Of a stretch of DNA of 64,000 nt, positions 1 to 6,886 are shown one piece after another. The stretch comes from Paracoccaceae bacterium (GTDB taxonomy: Bacteria > Pseudomonadota > Alphaproteobacteria > Rhodobacterales > Rhodobacteraceae): the NCBI GenBank assembly GCA_003605175.1, contig QWDA01000003.1:380501-444500 (forward strand). The letters are read 5' to 3'. How positions within the stretch are numbered: the stretch's first letter is position 1; every line of letters starts with the position of its first letter. Both the position numbers and the translations under genes were made by a program. The notes below the pieces were generated by a model. It was not told where the DNA came from, ran no database searches, and saw nothing but the letters and a program-made list of their open reading frames with translations.

Positions 1-1
1 G

Positions 2-514
2 ATCACCACCTGGCGCGATGCTGCGGAGTTCCTGGCGCTCGGCGCCGGGACGGTGCAGGTCTGCACGGCGGCGATGACCTATGGCTTCAAGATCATCGAC
101 GAGATGACGCGCGGGCTCTCGGACTGGATGGACGGGAAGGGGTACGCGAGCGTCGCCGATGTTGTGGGCCGCGCGGTGCCGAACGTGACCGACTGGCAGT
201 ACCTGAACCTGAATTACGTTACCAAGGCGCGGATCGACCAGGAGCTTTGCATCAAGTGCGGGCGCTGCTTCGCCGCCTGCGAGGACACTTCGCACCAGGC
301 GATCTGGATGAAGGAAGGCCGGGTCTTCGAGGTGAACGACGCCGAATGCGTGGCCTGCAACCTCTGCGTCGATGTCTGCCCGGTGGAGGGCTGCATCACC
401 ATGGAGGAACTGGCGCCGGGGGTGACCGATCCGCGGACGGGCCGGGTGATCGCGGCGGAATACGCCAACTGGACGACCCATCCGAACAATCCGGCGGCGA
501 AGGCGGCGGAGTGA
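2..514 (+). CDS. preA: Dihydropyrimidine dehydrogenase subunit PreA, C-terminal part (5' end outside window)
   Basis: This is the C-terminal 170 codons of the flavin/FeS subunit of the NAD-dependent dihydropyrimidine dehydrogenase, which reduces uracil and thymine in the first step of reductive pyrimidine degradation. The frame is open from the first bases of the window, so the gene starts upstream. The end of the FMN barrel is visible (LGAGTVQVCTAAMTYGFKII), followed by two 4Fe-4S motifs of C-x2-C-x2-C-x3-C form (CIKCGRCFAAC and CVACNLCVDVC). That tandem ferredoxin tail is typical of PreA and of eukaryotic DPYD. The partner subunit PreT is expected just upstream. The stop overlaps the start of the next small ORF by 4 bp (GTGA). 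The nearby rutR, hyuC and hydA genes complete the pathway. Confidence 0.93.
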   Translation: MTTWRDAAEFLALGAGTVQVCTAAMTYGFKIIDEMTRGLSDWMDGKGYASVADVVGRAVPNVTDWQYLNLNYVTKARIDQELCIKCGRCFAACEDTSHQAIWMKEGRVFEVNDAECVACNLCVDVCPVEGCITMEELAPGVTDPRTGRVIAAEYANWTTHPNNPAAKAAE

Positions 515-639
515 TCGACCTCGAGGAAGTCTGGCGGATCCGCGAGAAGGAGGTCTATCCGAGGCTCTTCGGCCCCCTGTCGCGGAGGGAGGCGCTCGAC
601 CAGGACGTGTTCGCGCGCAGCCGCGCCTCGGTGGTCTGA
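511..639 (+). CDS. Small 42-residue ORF, possible truncated remnant
   Basis: A GTG-initiated ORF of 42 codons overlaps the preA stop by GTGA, so it would be translationally coupled. The product (begins MIDLEEVWRIREKEVYPRLF, ends RSRASVV) is charged and lacks a signal peptide or membrane segment. From memory, the W-x-x-R-E-x-x-x-Y-P-x-L-F-G-P pattern resembles the N-terminus of suppressor-of-fused-like (SUFU domain) bacterial proteins, which are several times longer. It may therefore be a decayed stub or a genuine small protein. The coding assignment rests on the coupling and on the protein-like composition; function is unknown. Confidence 0.45.
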   Translation: MIDLEEVWRIREKEVYPRLFGPLSRREALDQDVFARSRASVV

Positions 640-659
640 CGCAGGGGGAGGACAGCGAC

Positions 660-1049
660 ATGATCGAACGGCTCGACCACATCAACATCCGCACGCACCG
701 GCTGGACGAGATGATCGCGTGGTATCGGGACGTGCTGGGCATGGAGGTGGGGCCGCGCCCGGCCGCGTTCGATTTTCCGGGCGCATGGCTTTACGCGAAC
801 GGCCAGCCGCTGGTGCATTTCGTCGGGGTCGCGGCGCAGCCGAGCGATCCGGGGACCGACCTGAAGCTGGAGCACGGGGCGTTTTCCGCGACAGGCTTCA
901 AGGGGTTCGTCGAGAAGCTCGAGGCGCGCGGGGAACGCTTTCGCCTTACGCGGATCGAGGAGTTCGGGATCGCGCAGGTGAATGTCTGGGACCCGGACGG
1001 GAACCACCTGCATATCGACTTCGCGCTGGCGGAGGAGGGGGCCGGCTAG
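660..1049 (+). CDS. VOC family (glyoxalase-like) protein
   Basis: A single-domain vicinal oxygen chelate protein of 129 residues. The N-terminal metal-ligand motif is RLDHINI (His7), followed by a W-Y-x-x-x-L-G-M helix (AWYRDVLGM) and the closing strand motif DPDGNHLHIDFA, where many relatives carry a Glu as last ligand and this one has Asp. VOC proteins are metal-dependent isomerases, lyases or dioxygenases and usually act as dimers; the substrate cannot be told from sequence. The start is preceded by GGGGGAGGACAGCGAC, a strong Shine-Dalgarno. It follows preA and the small ORF on the same strand by 20 bp, so it may belong to the pyrimidine operon. Confidence 0.8.
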   Translation: MIERLDHINIRTHRLDEMIAWYRDVLGMEVGPRPAAFDFPGAWLYANGQPLVHFVGVAAQPSDPGTDLKLEHGAFSATGFKGFVEKLEARGERFRLTRIEEFGIAQVNVWDPDGNHLHIDFALAEEGAG

Positions 1050-1069
1050 CACCGGCCCCGACTTGGGTC

Positions 1070-1816
1070 TCAGGCGGGACGGAGGCCGGTGTCCGGTTCG
1101 AGCTGGCGCGCAGCCAGTTCGCCGAAGACGAGGCCGAGCGCCGTCCAGATCACCGCGTGCAGCCCGATCGAGGCGGTGCGGAACTGCCAGAGCACATCGG
1201 CCGGGAAGTCCGGACCCACCTCGTTCACCGCGGGCAGAATGGTGCCGGCGGCGAGCATCAGCACGGCATAGGTGGCGCAGCCCGCGATGGCGGCGTGCCA
1301 GGGTTGGAGCCTGACGCTTTTCAGGATCTTGATGCCGATGGCCGCGGCCGCCAGAGAGGCGACGATCAGGCCGAAATAGAGGCCGGTGCGGGTGCCGATG
1401 GTTTCGAGCGCGCCCACCGCAGGCGGGTTCGGCGGGTATTTGAGCGCCGGCACAAGCGAGACCGTCACGAAGCCAGCGAGCGCCGTGAGGCCGGCCGTGG
1501 CGCGGGCGCCGAGCGGGATCACGCGGCCGTGCAGGAACGCGAAGGCCAGCGCGAAGAGGCCGCCGAGCGCGGTGCAGAACACTGCGGTTCCGGTGAAGAG
1601 GCCCATGCCGGCCTGGGTTTCGCGGCTGACGAGTTCTTCCTCCCCGTGGGAATGGTCCGGGGCGGTGCCGGGGGCGTGGTCATGCGCCGCCGCGGCTTCC
1701 TCGAGTGCGATGGCCGCGTCAACGGACGGTTCGCCCCAGACCCGCGCGGTGCCAAAGGCCAGAACGCCGGCGATGAAGCCGGCGATCAGGCCGCTTACGA
1801 GCAGCTTTCCGATCAT
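1070..1816 (-). CDS. cbtA: Cobalt transporter subunit CbtA
   Basis: Predicted integral membrane subunit of the CbtAB cobalt uptake system, which supplies cobalt for cobalamin synthesis. The 248-residue product starts at MIGKLLVSGLIAGFIAG; upstream codons in the same frame run through cbtB territory and are not protein-like. Features: an N-terminal membrane segment, a His-rich stretch around residues 40-55 (HDHAPGTAPDHSHGEEE) typical of Co/Ni carriers, then four further hydrophobic segments. It lies 10 bp downstream of cbtB on the same strand, and the pair is preceded by a cobalamin riboswitch. CbtA/CbtB families are known to be B12-riboswitch regulated; the transport role is inferred from the family. 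Confidence 0.9.
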   Translation of the reverse strand: MIGKLLVSGLIAGFIAGVLAFGTARVWGEPSVDAAIALEEAAAAHDHAPGTAPDHSHGEEELVSRETQAGMGLFTGTAVFCTALGGLFALAFAFLHGRVIPLGARATAGLTALAGFVTVSLVPALKYPPNPPAVGALETIGTRTGLYFGLIVASLAAAAIGIKILKSVRLQPWHAAIAGCATYAVLMLAAGTILPAVNEVGPDFPADVLWQFRTASIGLHAVIWTALGLVFGELAARQLEPDTGLRPA

Positions 1817-1826
1817 GATCGTTCCC

Positions 1827-2036
1827 TCAGTGGCAGGGGAAGCCGAGCAGGTGGCGCGCGTCGTGCACGTATTCATGCACATAGCCGCCCTCGGTGAGCG
1901 CGGCCGCGCCCTGCTCGGTCGTCACGAAATAGAGCGCGACGAGCATGAGGAGGCCGAAGAACACCGCCCAGGGGGCGAGATCACGGAGGGGGATCGGGGC
2001 CGCATGGATTGCGGGTGCGGTCGTGGAGTGGGTCAT
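1827..2036 (-). CDS. cbtB: Cobalt transporter subunit CbtB
   Basis: Small 69-residue partner of CbtA with one membrane segment (APWAVFFGLLMLVALYFV) and the diagnostic C-terminal metal-binding tail of the family, VHDARHLLGFPCH. Length and ending match the CbtB family closely. It is the first gene of the two-gene operon and sits directly downstream of the cobalamin riboswitch on the minus strand. CbtB probably contributes the extracytoplasmic His/Cys cobalt site; CbtA carries most of the membrane domain. Confidence 0.92.
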   Translation of the reverse strand: MTHSTTAPAIHAAPIPLRDLAPWAVFFGLLMLVALYFVTTEQGAAALTEGGYVHEYVHDARHLLGFPCH

Positions 2037-2049
2037 GGGTCGGTTCCCT

Positions 2050-2190
2050 GGGATGGCGCGCCCGAAGCACGGGGTTCTATATATCGTCCCTCCGGCGGGT
2101 CTGGCTTCCTCCGGGCCGTGGCCCTCGGGTTACAGCGGCGCGACCGCGCCGGATTCGCACCGGCTTCCGCGACGTCGGGATGTTCCTTGA
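2050..2190 (-). promoter_or_regulatory. Cobalamin (B12) riboswitch upstream of cbtBA
   Basis: Read on the minus strand, the leader contains the core GAAGCCGGTGCGAATCCGG, then GCGGTCGCGCCGCTGTAACC, and further on the B12-box-like GAAGCCAGACCCGCC. These three blocks are in the order and approximate spacing of the cobalamin riboswitch. The element ends just ahead of cbtB. A perfect -35 hexamer TTGACA lies just upstream (minus strand 2215-2210); the -10 is unclear. It is expected to shut off cobalt import when adenosylcobalamin is plentiful. Boundaries are approximate. Confidence 0.9.
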
Positions 2191-2252
2191 TTGACGCTTC
2201 GCGCGGCCGTGTCAATCATTCCTCGCTGCGGGAGACCAAATAGGGAAGCACG

Positions 2253-2813
2253 ATGACATGTTCGCTGGTCCTGATCGCGTCGCTGGCGCCGGCACAGGCG
2301 GTGTTCCCCGGCGGTGCGGCGGCGCCGGTCTCGGGCACCATGCTGCGGCGGCTGGAGCGGCTGCGGCGCGGCCCGGGCGCGCCCGGGGCGGTCTTTGCCG
2401 CGCCGGGCGCGCGGGCCCGGCAGACGCTGGAGGGGCTGGGGCTCGATGGGGCGACCGAGGCGGCGTTGCGCGATGCCGATTTCGGCACCTGGGCGGGGCG
2501 GTTTGTGTCCGAGGTGCAGGAAAGCGATCCGGCGCGATTTGCCGAGTGGCTGCGCGATCCGACCTCGGCGCCCCATGGCGGCGAGAGCCTCGCGGAGGTT
2601 CAGGCGCGGGTGGCGGGCTGGATGCGCGGGCTTGCCGGGGCGCGGCACGTTCTGGCGGTGGCGGATACGGGGATCGTGCGGGCAGCGGCGGTGGAGGCGC
2701 TGGGGCTTGGTCTGGCGGCGCATCGGTGCCTGGATGTGCGGCCTGCCGAAGCCGTGCGGCTGTCGGGCAATGGCGAGCGCTGGCGGCTGATCGCGAGCGC
2801 GGCGGCTCTGTGA
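2253..2813 (+). CDS. Degenerate histidine phosphatase family protein
   Basis: A 186-residue protein with the fold signature of the phosphoglycerate-mutase-like histidine phosphatases. The segments FAAPGARARQTLEGLGLD, DADFGTWAG, PHGGESLAEVQARVAGW and ADTGIVRAA all align with the family layout. The catalytic residues do not: the N-terminal L-x-R-H-G motif is replaced by MTCSLVLIASLAPAQA, and the C-terminal S/A-H-x-G-x-I/V-R motif is ADTGIVRA, so both catalytic histidines are gone. It is divergent from the riboswitch-controlled cbtBA, and members of this family in cobalamin loci include CobC-type alpha-ribazole phosphatases. Catalysis is unlikely; a binding role is inference. Confidence 0.75.
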   Translation: MTCSLVLIASLAPAQAVFPGGAAAPVSGTMLRRLERLRRGPGAPGAVFAAPGARARQTLEGLGLDGATEAALRDADFGTWAGRFVSEVQESDPARFAEWLRDPTSAPHGGESLAEVQARVAGWMRGLAGARHVLAVADTGIVRAAAVEALGLGLAAHRCLDVRPAEAVRLSGNGERWRLIASAAAL

Positions 2814-2818
2814 GCCGG

Positions 2819-3463
2819 TCAGCGCGAGACGTCGACCGTCGCGGTGTCGTAGGGCGTCTCGATCCGGCGGATCGTGGCGACCTCGCGCTCGGCCCGGTAC
2901 TCGGCGCTGGGCGGCACGTCGTAGCCGGTGCGGTGCGGTTCCGGCCGCGGCTCGGGCGGCTCTGCGGCGCGGGCCGGGAGCGACGGATCTTGCGCGGGCC
3001 CGGCCCCGGCGCCGGGAGGCGCCGCTTCGGCGTCACCGACGGCGTCCGGCGCAAGGGCATCCCCGATCTCCGCGGACGGCGCGGCTTCGCGCGCCGCTCC
3101 AGGTGGCGTGGGCGGCCCCGGCTCGGGCCGGCGGATCTCCGGGCGGGCGGGATCTGGCTCGGGCGGGGGCGGCGGTTTGAGCGCCTGTTCGCGCTGGCGG
3201 TCGAGGATCGACGCCTCGAAGGCGGGCGGCGGGCCGGCCGGCGCGTTGGGATCGGGCGGGTTCAGGTTGCGGAGTCGGATCTGGTCAAGCGGTGTGAGGT
3301 CTTCGACCGGCTGCGGCGCTTCGACGGCGCGGGCGGTTTCGGCACCGGTTCTGCTGTCGGGCCGTACGGGGGCGTCTGGGCGGAGGGCGCGACCGGCGGA
3401 GCTGTCCGAGGTCGTGTAGTGTACCGATCCGACCGACGACTGGGCGCCAATCTGCGGGATCAT
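2819..3463 (-). CDS. Proline-rich hypothetical protein
   Basis: A 214-residue, low-complexity protein dominated by Pro, Ala, Glu and Arg with no membrane segment or recognised domain. The N-terminus (MIPQIGAQSSVGSVHYT) is distinct and non-repetitive, the middle is proline-rich (KPPPPPEPDPARPEIRRPEP), and the C-terminus (YRAEREVATIRRIETPYDTATVDVSR) looks structured again, as if two short conserved ends are joined by a disordered linker. The start has a good upstream Shine-Dalgarno (AGGAGA) on the minus strand. It converges on the phosphatase-like gene with a 5-bp gap. Function unknown. Confidence 0.65.
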   Translation of the reverse strand: MIPQIGAQSSVGSVHYTTSDSSAGRALRPDAPVRPDSRTGAETARAVEAPQPVEDLTPLDQIRLRNLNPPDPNAPAGPPPAFEASILDRQREQALKPPPPPEPDPARPEIRRPEPGPPTPPGAAREAAPSAEIGDALAPDAVGDAEAAPPGAGAGPAQDPSLPARAAEPPEPRPEPHRTGYDVPPSAEYRAEREVATIRRIETPYDTATVDVSR

Positions 3464-3555
3464 TTCCCACTCTCCTGCACTTTGCCCCTCGACAGAACAG
3501 GCTAGGCCCCGACGGTTACCGCGCTGTTAACAAGACAGAAAATCGGTGCCGATGG

Positions 3556-4197
3556 TTAACGGATTGCGGCGCCGGCCGGTCCGTCGGGCGTCAGCGCCCT
3601 GCGGAACAGACCTTCGAGGAAAGCATGGGCGGCATCGAAATGCGTCTCGCCCTCGGGGCGGAGGATGCCGCGCACCTGCACGTCGAAATCGGCGTAGTGC
3701 TGGGTGGTGGCCCAGATCGAGAAGATCAGGTGACAGGGGTCGAGCGGCGCGATCCGCCCGGCCTCGGCCCAGGCGCGGATCACCGCGGCCTTCTCGTCCA
3801 CGAGCGTCTTCAGGGGCCCCTCGATCTGGTCGAGGATCCGGGGCGCGCCCTGCACGATCTCCTGCGCGAAGAGCCGGCTTTCGCGCGGGTAGTCGCGGGC
3901 CATGTCGAGTTTGAGGCGGACATAGGCGAGGATCTCCTCGACCGGGTCGCCATCGGGGTCGATGCCGGCCAGCGGCGCGAGCCAGGTGTCCATGAGCCCG
4001 GCAAGGAGGGCCACATGGATCGCCTCCTTGGACGGGAAGTAGTAGAGCAGGTTCGGCTTCGAGAGCCCCGCCGCCTCGGCGATCCGGTCGAGCGTGGCGC
4101 CGCGGAATCCCTCGGCCGAGAACACCTCGAGCGCGGCCTCGAGGATGATCTCCCGGTTCCGCTTCTGGATGCGCGTGCGGGGCGCGGCCTCGTTCAT
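3556..4197 (-). CDS. rutR: TetR-family pyrimidine regulator RutR
   Basis: A 213-residue TetR-family repressor closely matching RutR. The helix-turn-helix region (GATLDRIAEAAGLSKPNLLYYFPSK) and the ligand-domain blocks LKLDMARDYPRESRLF, LVDEKAAVIRAWAEAGRIAPLDP and HLIFSIWATTQHYADF follow E. coli RutR almost position by position. RutR binds uracil/thymine and releases DNA. The ATG at 4197 is chosen; a GTG 36 bp upstream would also be in frame. It is divergent from hyuC, with a RutR-type palindrome in the shared intergenic region, so it probably represses the pyrimidine operon and itself. Here it is paired with the reductive pathway instead of the Rut pathway. Confidence 0.93.
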   Translation of the reverse strand: MNEAAPRTRIQKRNREIILEAALEVFSAEGFRGATLDRIAEAAGLSKPNLLYYFPSKEAIHVALLAGLMDTWLAPLAGIDPDGDPVEEILAYVRLKLDMARDYPRESRLFAQEIVQGAPRILDQIEGPLKTLVDEKAAVIRAWAEAGRIAPLDPCHLIFSIWATTQHYADFDVQVRGILRPEGETHFDAAHAFLEGLFRRALTPDGPAGAAIR

Positions 4198-4282
4198 CGT
4201 CTCGTCGCTCCTCCGCGCATGGGCTGGGCGCACGGGAATCGGGCAGGTGCCGGATTGCCGGGCGGCCGCCGGGCCTCGCGCC

Positions 4283-4310
4283 TTGACTGCCCCCTTGCCT
4301 CTGCTAGCGT
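4283..4310 (+). promoter_or_regulatory. Candidate promoter for hyuC operon
   Basis: TTGACT (4283-4288) and TAGCGT (4305-4310) are separated by 16 bp and lie immediately upstream of the RutR palindrome, so bound repressor would cover the transcription start. The -10 hexamer is a weak match; the call depends on position and on the operator. Confidence 0.4.
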
Positions 4311-4315
4311 GATCC

Positions 4316-4330
4316 TGACCAAACGGTCAA
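4316..4330. promoter_or_regulatory. RutR operator
   Basis: TGACCAAACGGTCAA is an inverted repeat of TGACC and GGTCA with a 4-bp centre. It differs from the E. coli RutR consensus TTGACCAnnTGGTCAA at only two positions. It lies between divergent rutR and hyuC, directly downstream of a candidate promoter for hyuC. This supports repression of pyrimidine degradation in the absence of uracil or thymine. Confidence 0.85.
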
Positions 4331-4370
4331 ACCTTTTGGCGCCCCCGACCAGATCCGAAGGAGAGAGCCC

Positions 4371-5621
4371 ATGGCAGCCCCCGGCGAGAACCTCAAGATC
4401 GATGGCGCGCGGCTCTGGGACAGCCTGATGGAGATGGCGAAGATCGGGCCGGGCGTGGCGGGCGGCAACAACCGCCAGACGCTCACCGATGCCGATGCGG
4501 AGGGCCGCGCGCTGTTCAAGAAATGGTGCGACGCGGCGGGGCTGACCACCGGCGTCGACCGGATGGGCACCATGTTCGCCCGCCGCGAGGGGTCAGACCC
4601 CGACGCCCTGCCTGTCTATGTGGGCAGCCATCTCGATACCCAACCGACGGGCGGCAAGTATGACGGGGTGCTGGGGGTGCTGGGCGGGCTGGAGATCGTC
4701 CGGACGCTCAACGATCTGGGGATCCGGACGAAGCACCCGATCGTGGTGACGAACTGGACCAACGAGGAGGGCACGCGGTTCGCGCCGGCCATGCTGGCCT
4801 CGGGCGTGTTCGCGGGCAAGCACGATCTCGACTGGGCCTATGCGCGGGTGGATCACGACGGCAAGAGTTTCGGCGACGAGTTGAAGCGGATCGGCTGGGC
4901 CGGCGACGAGGAGGTGGGCGCGCGGAAGATGCACGCCTTCTTCGAGCTCCATATCGAGCAGGGCCCGATCCTGGAGGCCGAGGGCAAGGAGATCGGCGTC
5001 GTCACCCACGGACAGGGGCTGCGCTGGATCGAATGCACGGTGACCGGCAAGGAAAGCCATACCGGCTCGACGCCGATGGCCATGCGGAAGAACGCCGGGC
5101 GCGGGCTGGCGCTGGTGACGGAACTGGTCCACGAGATCGCGATGAAGAACCAGCCCAACGCGGTGGGCGCGATCGGGCATATCGACGTCTACCCGAACTC
5201 GCGGAACATCATCCCGGGGAAGGTGGTGTTCACGGTGGATATGCGGACCCATATACTCGACAAGCTCGAGGGCATGGTCGCGGAGTTCATGGAGCGGGCG
5301 CCGAAGCTCTGCGAGGAGATCGGGACGGAATTCTCCTGTGAGATCGTCGGCCAGTTCGACCCGCCGGCCTTCGACGAGACCTGCGTGAAGGCTGTGCGCG
5401 ACGCCGCCGAGCGACTGGGCTACAGCCACATGGATATCGTCTCGGGCGCGGGTCACGACGCCTGCTGGATCAATGATGTGGCGCCGACCGCGATGGTGAT
5501 GTGCCCCTGCGTCGACGGGCTTTCGCATAACGAGGCCGAGGAGATCTCGCCCGAATGGGCGGCGGCGGGGGCGAATGTGCTGTTCCACGCGGTGGTGGAG
5601 ACGGCGGGGGTGGTGGGGTGA
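4371..5621 (+). CDS. hyuC: Zn-dependent beta-ureidopropionase / N-carbamoyl-L-amino acid hydrolase
   Basis: A 416-residue M20-like amidohydrolase that removes the carbamoyl group from N-carbamoyl-beta-alanine or related N-carbamoyl amino acids, the last step of reductive pyrimidine catabolism. Metal-site motifs are clear: GSHLDTQPTGGKYDGVLG (His and Asp ligands), NWTNEEGTRFAP (Glu pair), FELHIEQGPILE, and SGAGHDACW plus GLSHNEAEE near the C-terminus. Family length is about 410. Start ATG at 4371 follows GGAGAGAGCCC. The RutR operator is about 40 bp upstream. The gene could also be named pydC or amaB; stereospecificity cannot be told. Confidence 0.93.
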   Translation: MAAPGENLKIDGARLWDSLMEMAKIGPGVAGGNNRQTLTDADAEGRALFKKWCDAAGLTTGVDRMGTMFARREGSDPDALPVYVGSHLDTQPTGGKYDGVLGVLGGLEIVRTLNDLGIRTKHPIVVTNWTNEEGTRFAPAMLASGVFAGKHDLDWAYARVDHDGKSFGDELKRIGWAGDEEVGARKMHAFFELHIEQGPILEAEGKEIGVVTHGQGLRWIECTVTGKESHTGSTPMAMRKNAGRGLALVTELVHEIAMKNQPNAVGAIGHIDVYPNSRNIIPGKVVFTVDMRTHILDKLEGMVAEFMERAPKLCEEIGTEFSCEIVGQFDPPAFDETCVKAVRDAAERLGYSHMDIVSGAGHDACWINDVAPTAMVMCPCVDGLSHNEAEEISPEWAAAGANVLFHAVVETAGVVG

Positions 5622-6013
5622 GGTCATTTCGCCCAGAGTTCGCCCTGATAATCGTGCTTGTGCTCTCGGAGGGTGTTGCAAGGGATGCTGTTGCTCAAGA
5701 CTACGTTCGTGGAGTGGTTGCCAATTCATGCCGCGAGGTCGTGCTCGGCAACCGTGAGATGAATGAAGCTCGTGATGGCGCTGGCACCGAGTTCTTCTCG
5801 GCGCACATTGATACATATCTTAGCGCGTTCAATGTCGCGATGGCTTCTTCAGAGAACTCACCGAACAATGCGGTGTCGCTTCTTGCAGAGCCCTACTCCT
5901 CTTCCGGATTGCGACTCGCGTGGGTGCTAATGAGGTGTGAAGCCAGTCCCGATGAGCCCTTTGCGTTGGTTCTGTACGAGCTTTACGAGTTGATGTGGAA
6001 AGCGCAGCACTAG
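5618..6013 (+). CDS. Small exported protein of unknown function, low-GC
   Basis: A 131-residue protein started by a GTG that overlaps the hyuC stop (GTGA). The N-terminus (MRSFRPEFALIIVLVLSEG, then ARDAVAQDY) is a plausible Sec signal peptide with cleavage near VAQ-D. The mature part has two cysteines (NSCREVVLG and MRCEASPDE) that could form a disulfide, and is broadly like small periplasmic Rap1a/Tai-type domains, but I do not recognise it firmly. Base composition is close to 50-55% G+C, clearly below the neighbouring genes, and codon use includes many A/T-ending codons. It looks like an acquired gene inserted in the operon. Confidence 0.7.
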   Translation: MRSFRPEFALIIVLVLSEGVARDAVAQDYVRGVVANSCREVVLGNREMNEARDGAGTEFFSAHIDTYLSAFNVAMASSENSPNNAVSLLAEPYSSSGLRLAWVLMRCEASPDEPFALVLYELYELMWKAQH

Positions 6014-6049
6014 AGTACGCCTGAACATTGAGCCTGCCAGGAGCGACAA

Positions 6050-6802
6050 ATGACCCGCCACGACACGACACTGAGCACCGATGAAGCCCAGATCCGCGTC
6101 GATCTCGCGGCGGCGATCCGGCTTTCCTGCCGCAACGACTGGCACGAGGGGGTGGCGAACCATTTCTCGGCGGCGGTCTCGGCGGACGGCAGGAAATTCC
6201 TTGTGAACCCGCGCTGGGTGCATTGGAGCCGGGTGCGGGCGTCGGACCTCTTGCTGGTCGATGCCGACGATCCCGCCACGATGGACCAGCCGGATGCGCC
6301 GGACCCGTCGGCGTGGTCGATCCATTCGGCGATCCACCGGAACCTGCCGCAGGCGCGCGTGGCGCTCCATATCCACCCGCCCTATTGCACGGCGCTGGCG
6401 GGGCTGAAGGACCCGGTGATCAAGCCGATCGATCAGGTGACGGCGCGGTTTTACAAGCGGCTCGCCTATGACCTGAATTTCGGCGGGATCGCCAGCGAGG
6501 GCGAGGAGGGCGAGCGGATCGCGACCACTGTGGGCAACCATGGCGCGGTGATGATGCAGAACCACGGCGTCACGACGTTTGGCGCGACCGTGGCCGAGGC
6601 CTGGGACGCGCTCTACCACCTCGAACGCGCCGCGCGGACGATGGTGCTGGCCTATTCCACCGGGCAGGAGCTCGCGGTGATGCCGGACGATCTGGCGGAG
6701 GCGACGGCCAACGAATGGGCGAGCTACAAGGACGCGGAGCATGCGCATTTCGCGGAGATGAAGCGGGTGCTCGATCGGGAAGAGCCGGACTACAAGGAGT
6801 GA
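6050..6802 (+). CDS. Class II aldolase/adducin family protein
   Basis: A 250-residue zinc-dependent class II aldolase/adducin domain protein. The fold motifs are NDWHEGVANHFSAAV (phosphate-binding loop region), the HxH metal site ALHIHPPYC, and the third His in MMQNHGVTTFG. Such proteins cleave or epimerise small hydroxy-acids or sugar phosphates. Members are common between hydA and hyuC in alphaproteobacterial hydantoin/pyrimidine clusters, so a role on a pathway product is possible but unproven. Normal high GC returns here. It starts 36 bp after the low-GC gene. Confidence 0.88.
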   Translation: MTRHDTTLSTDEAQIRVDLAAAIRLSCRNDWHEGVANHFSAAVSADGRKFLVNPRWVHWSRVRASDLLLVDADDPATMDQPDAPDPSAWSIHSAIHRNLPQARVALHIHPPYCTALAGLKDPVIKPIDQVTARFYKRLAYDLNFGGIASEGEEGERIATTVGNHGAVMMQNHGVTTFGATVAEAWDALYHLERAARTMVLAYSTGQELAVMPDDLAEATANEWASYKDAEHAHFAEMKRVLDREEPDYKE

Positions 6803-6808
6803 CGCGAG

Positions 6809-6825
6809 CCGGGGCTCCGCCCCGG
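6809..6825. repeat. Triloop hairpin between aldolase and hydA
   Basis: CCGGGGC-TCC-GCCCCGG is a perfect 7-bp stem with a 3-nt loop, followed by ACCCCGGAGTATTTTCGCC. This is one member of a set of short GC hairpins with 3-nt loops seen between genes in this window (also 12479-12558 and 54982-55057). It may act as a REP-like element or in mRNA processing. Confidence 0.6.
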
Positions 6826-6886
6826 ACCCCGGAGTATTTTCGCCAAGAAGAGCCCGGGAGCAGAGAACGAGACGGGGAGAATCGAG

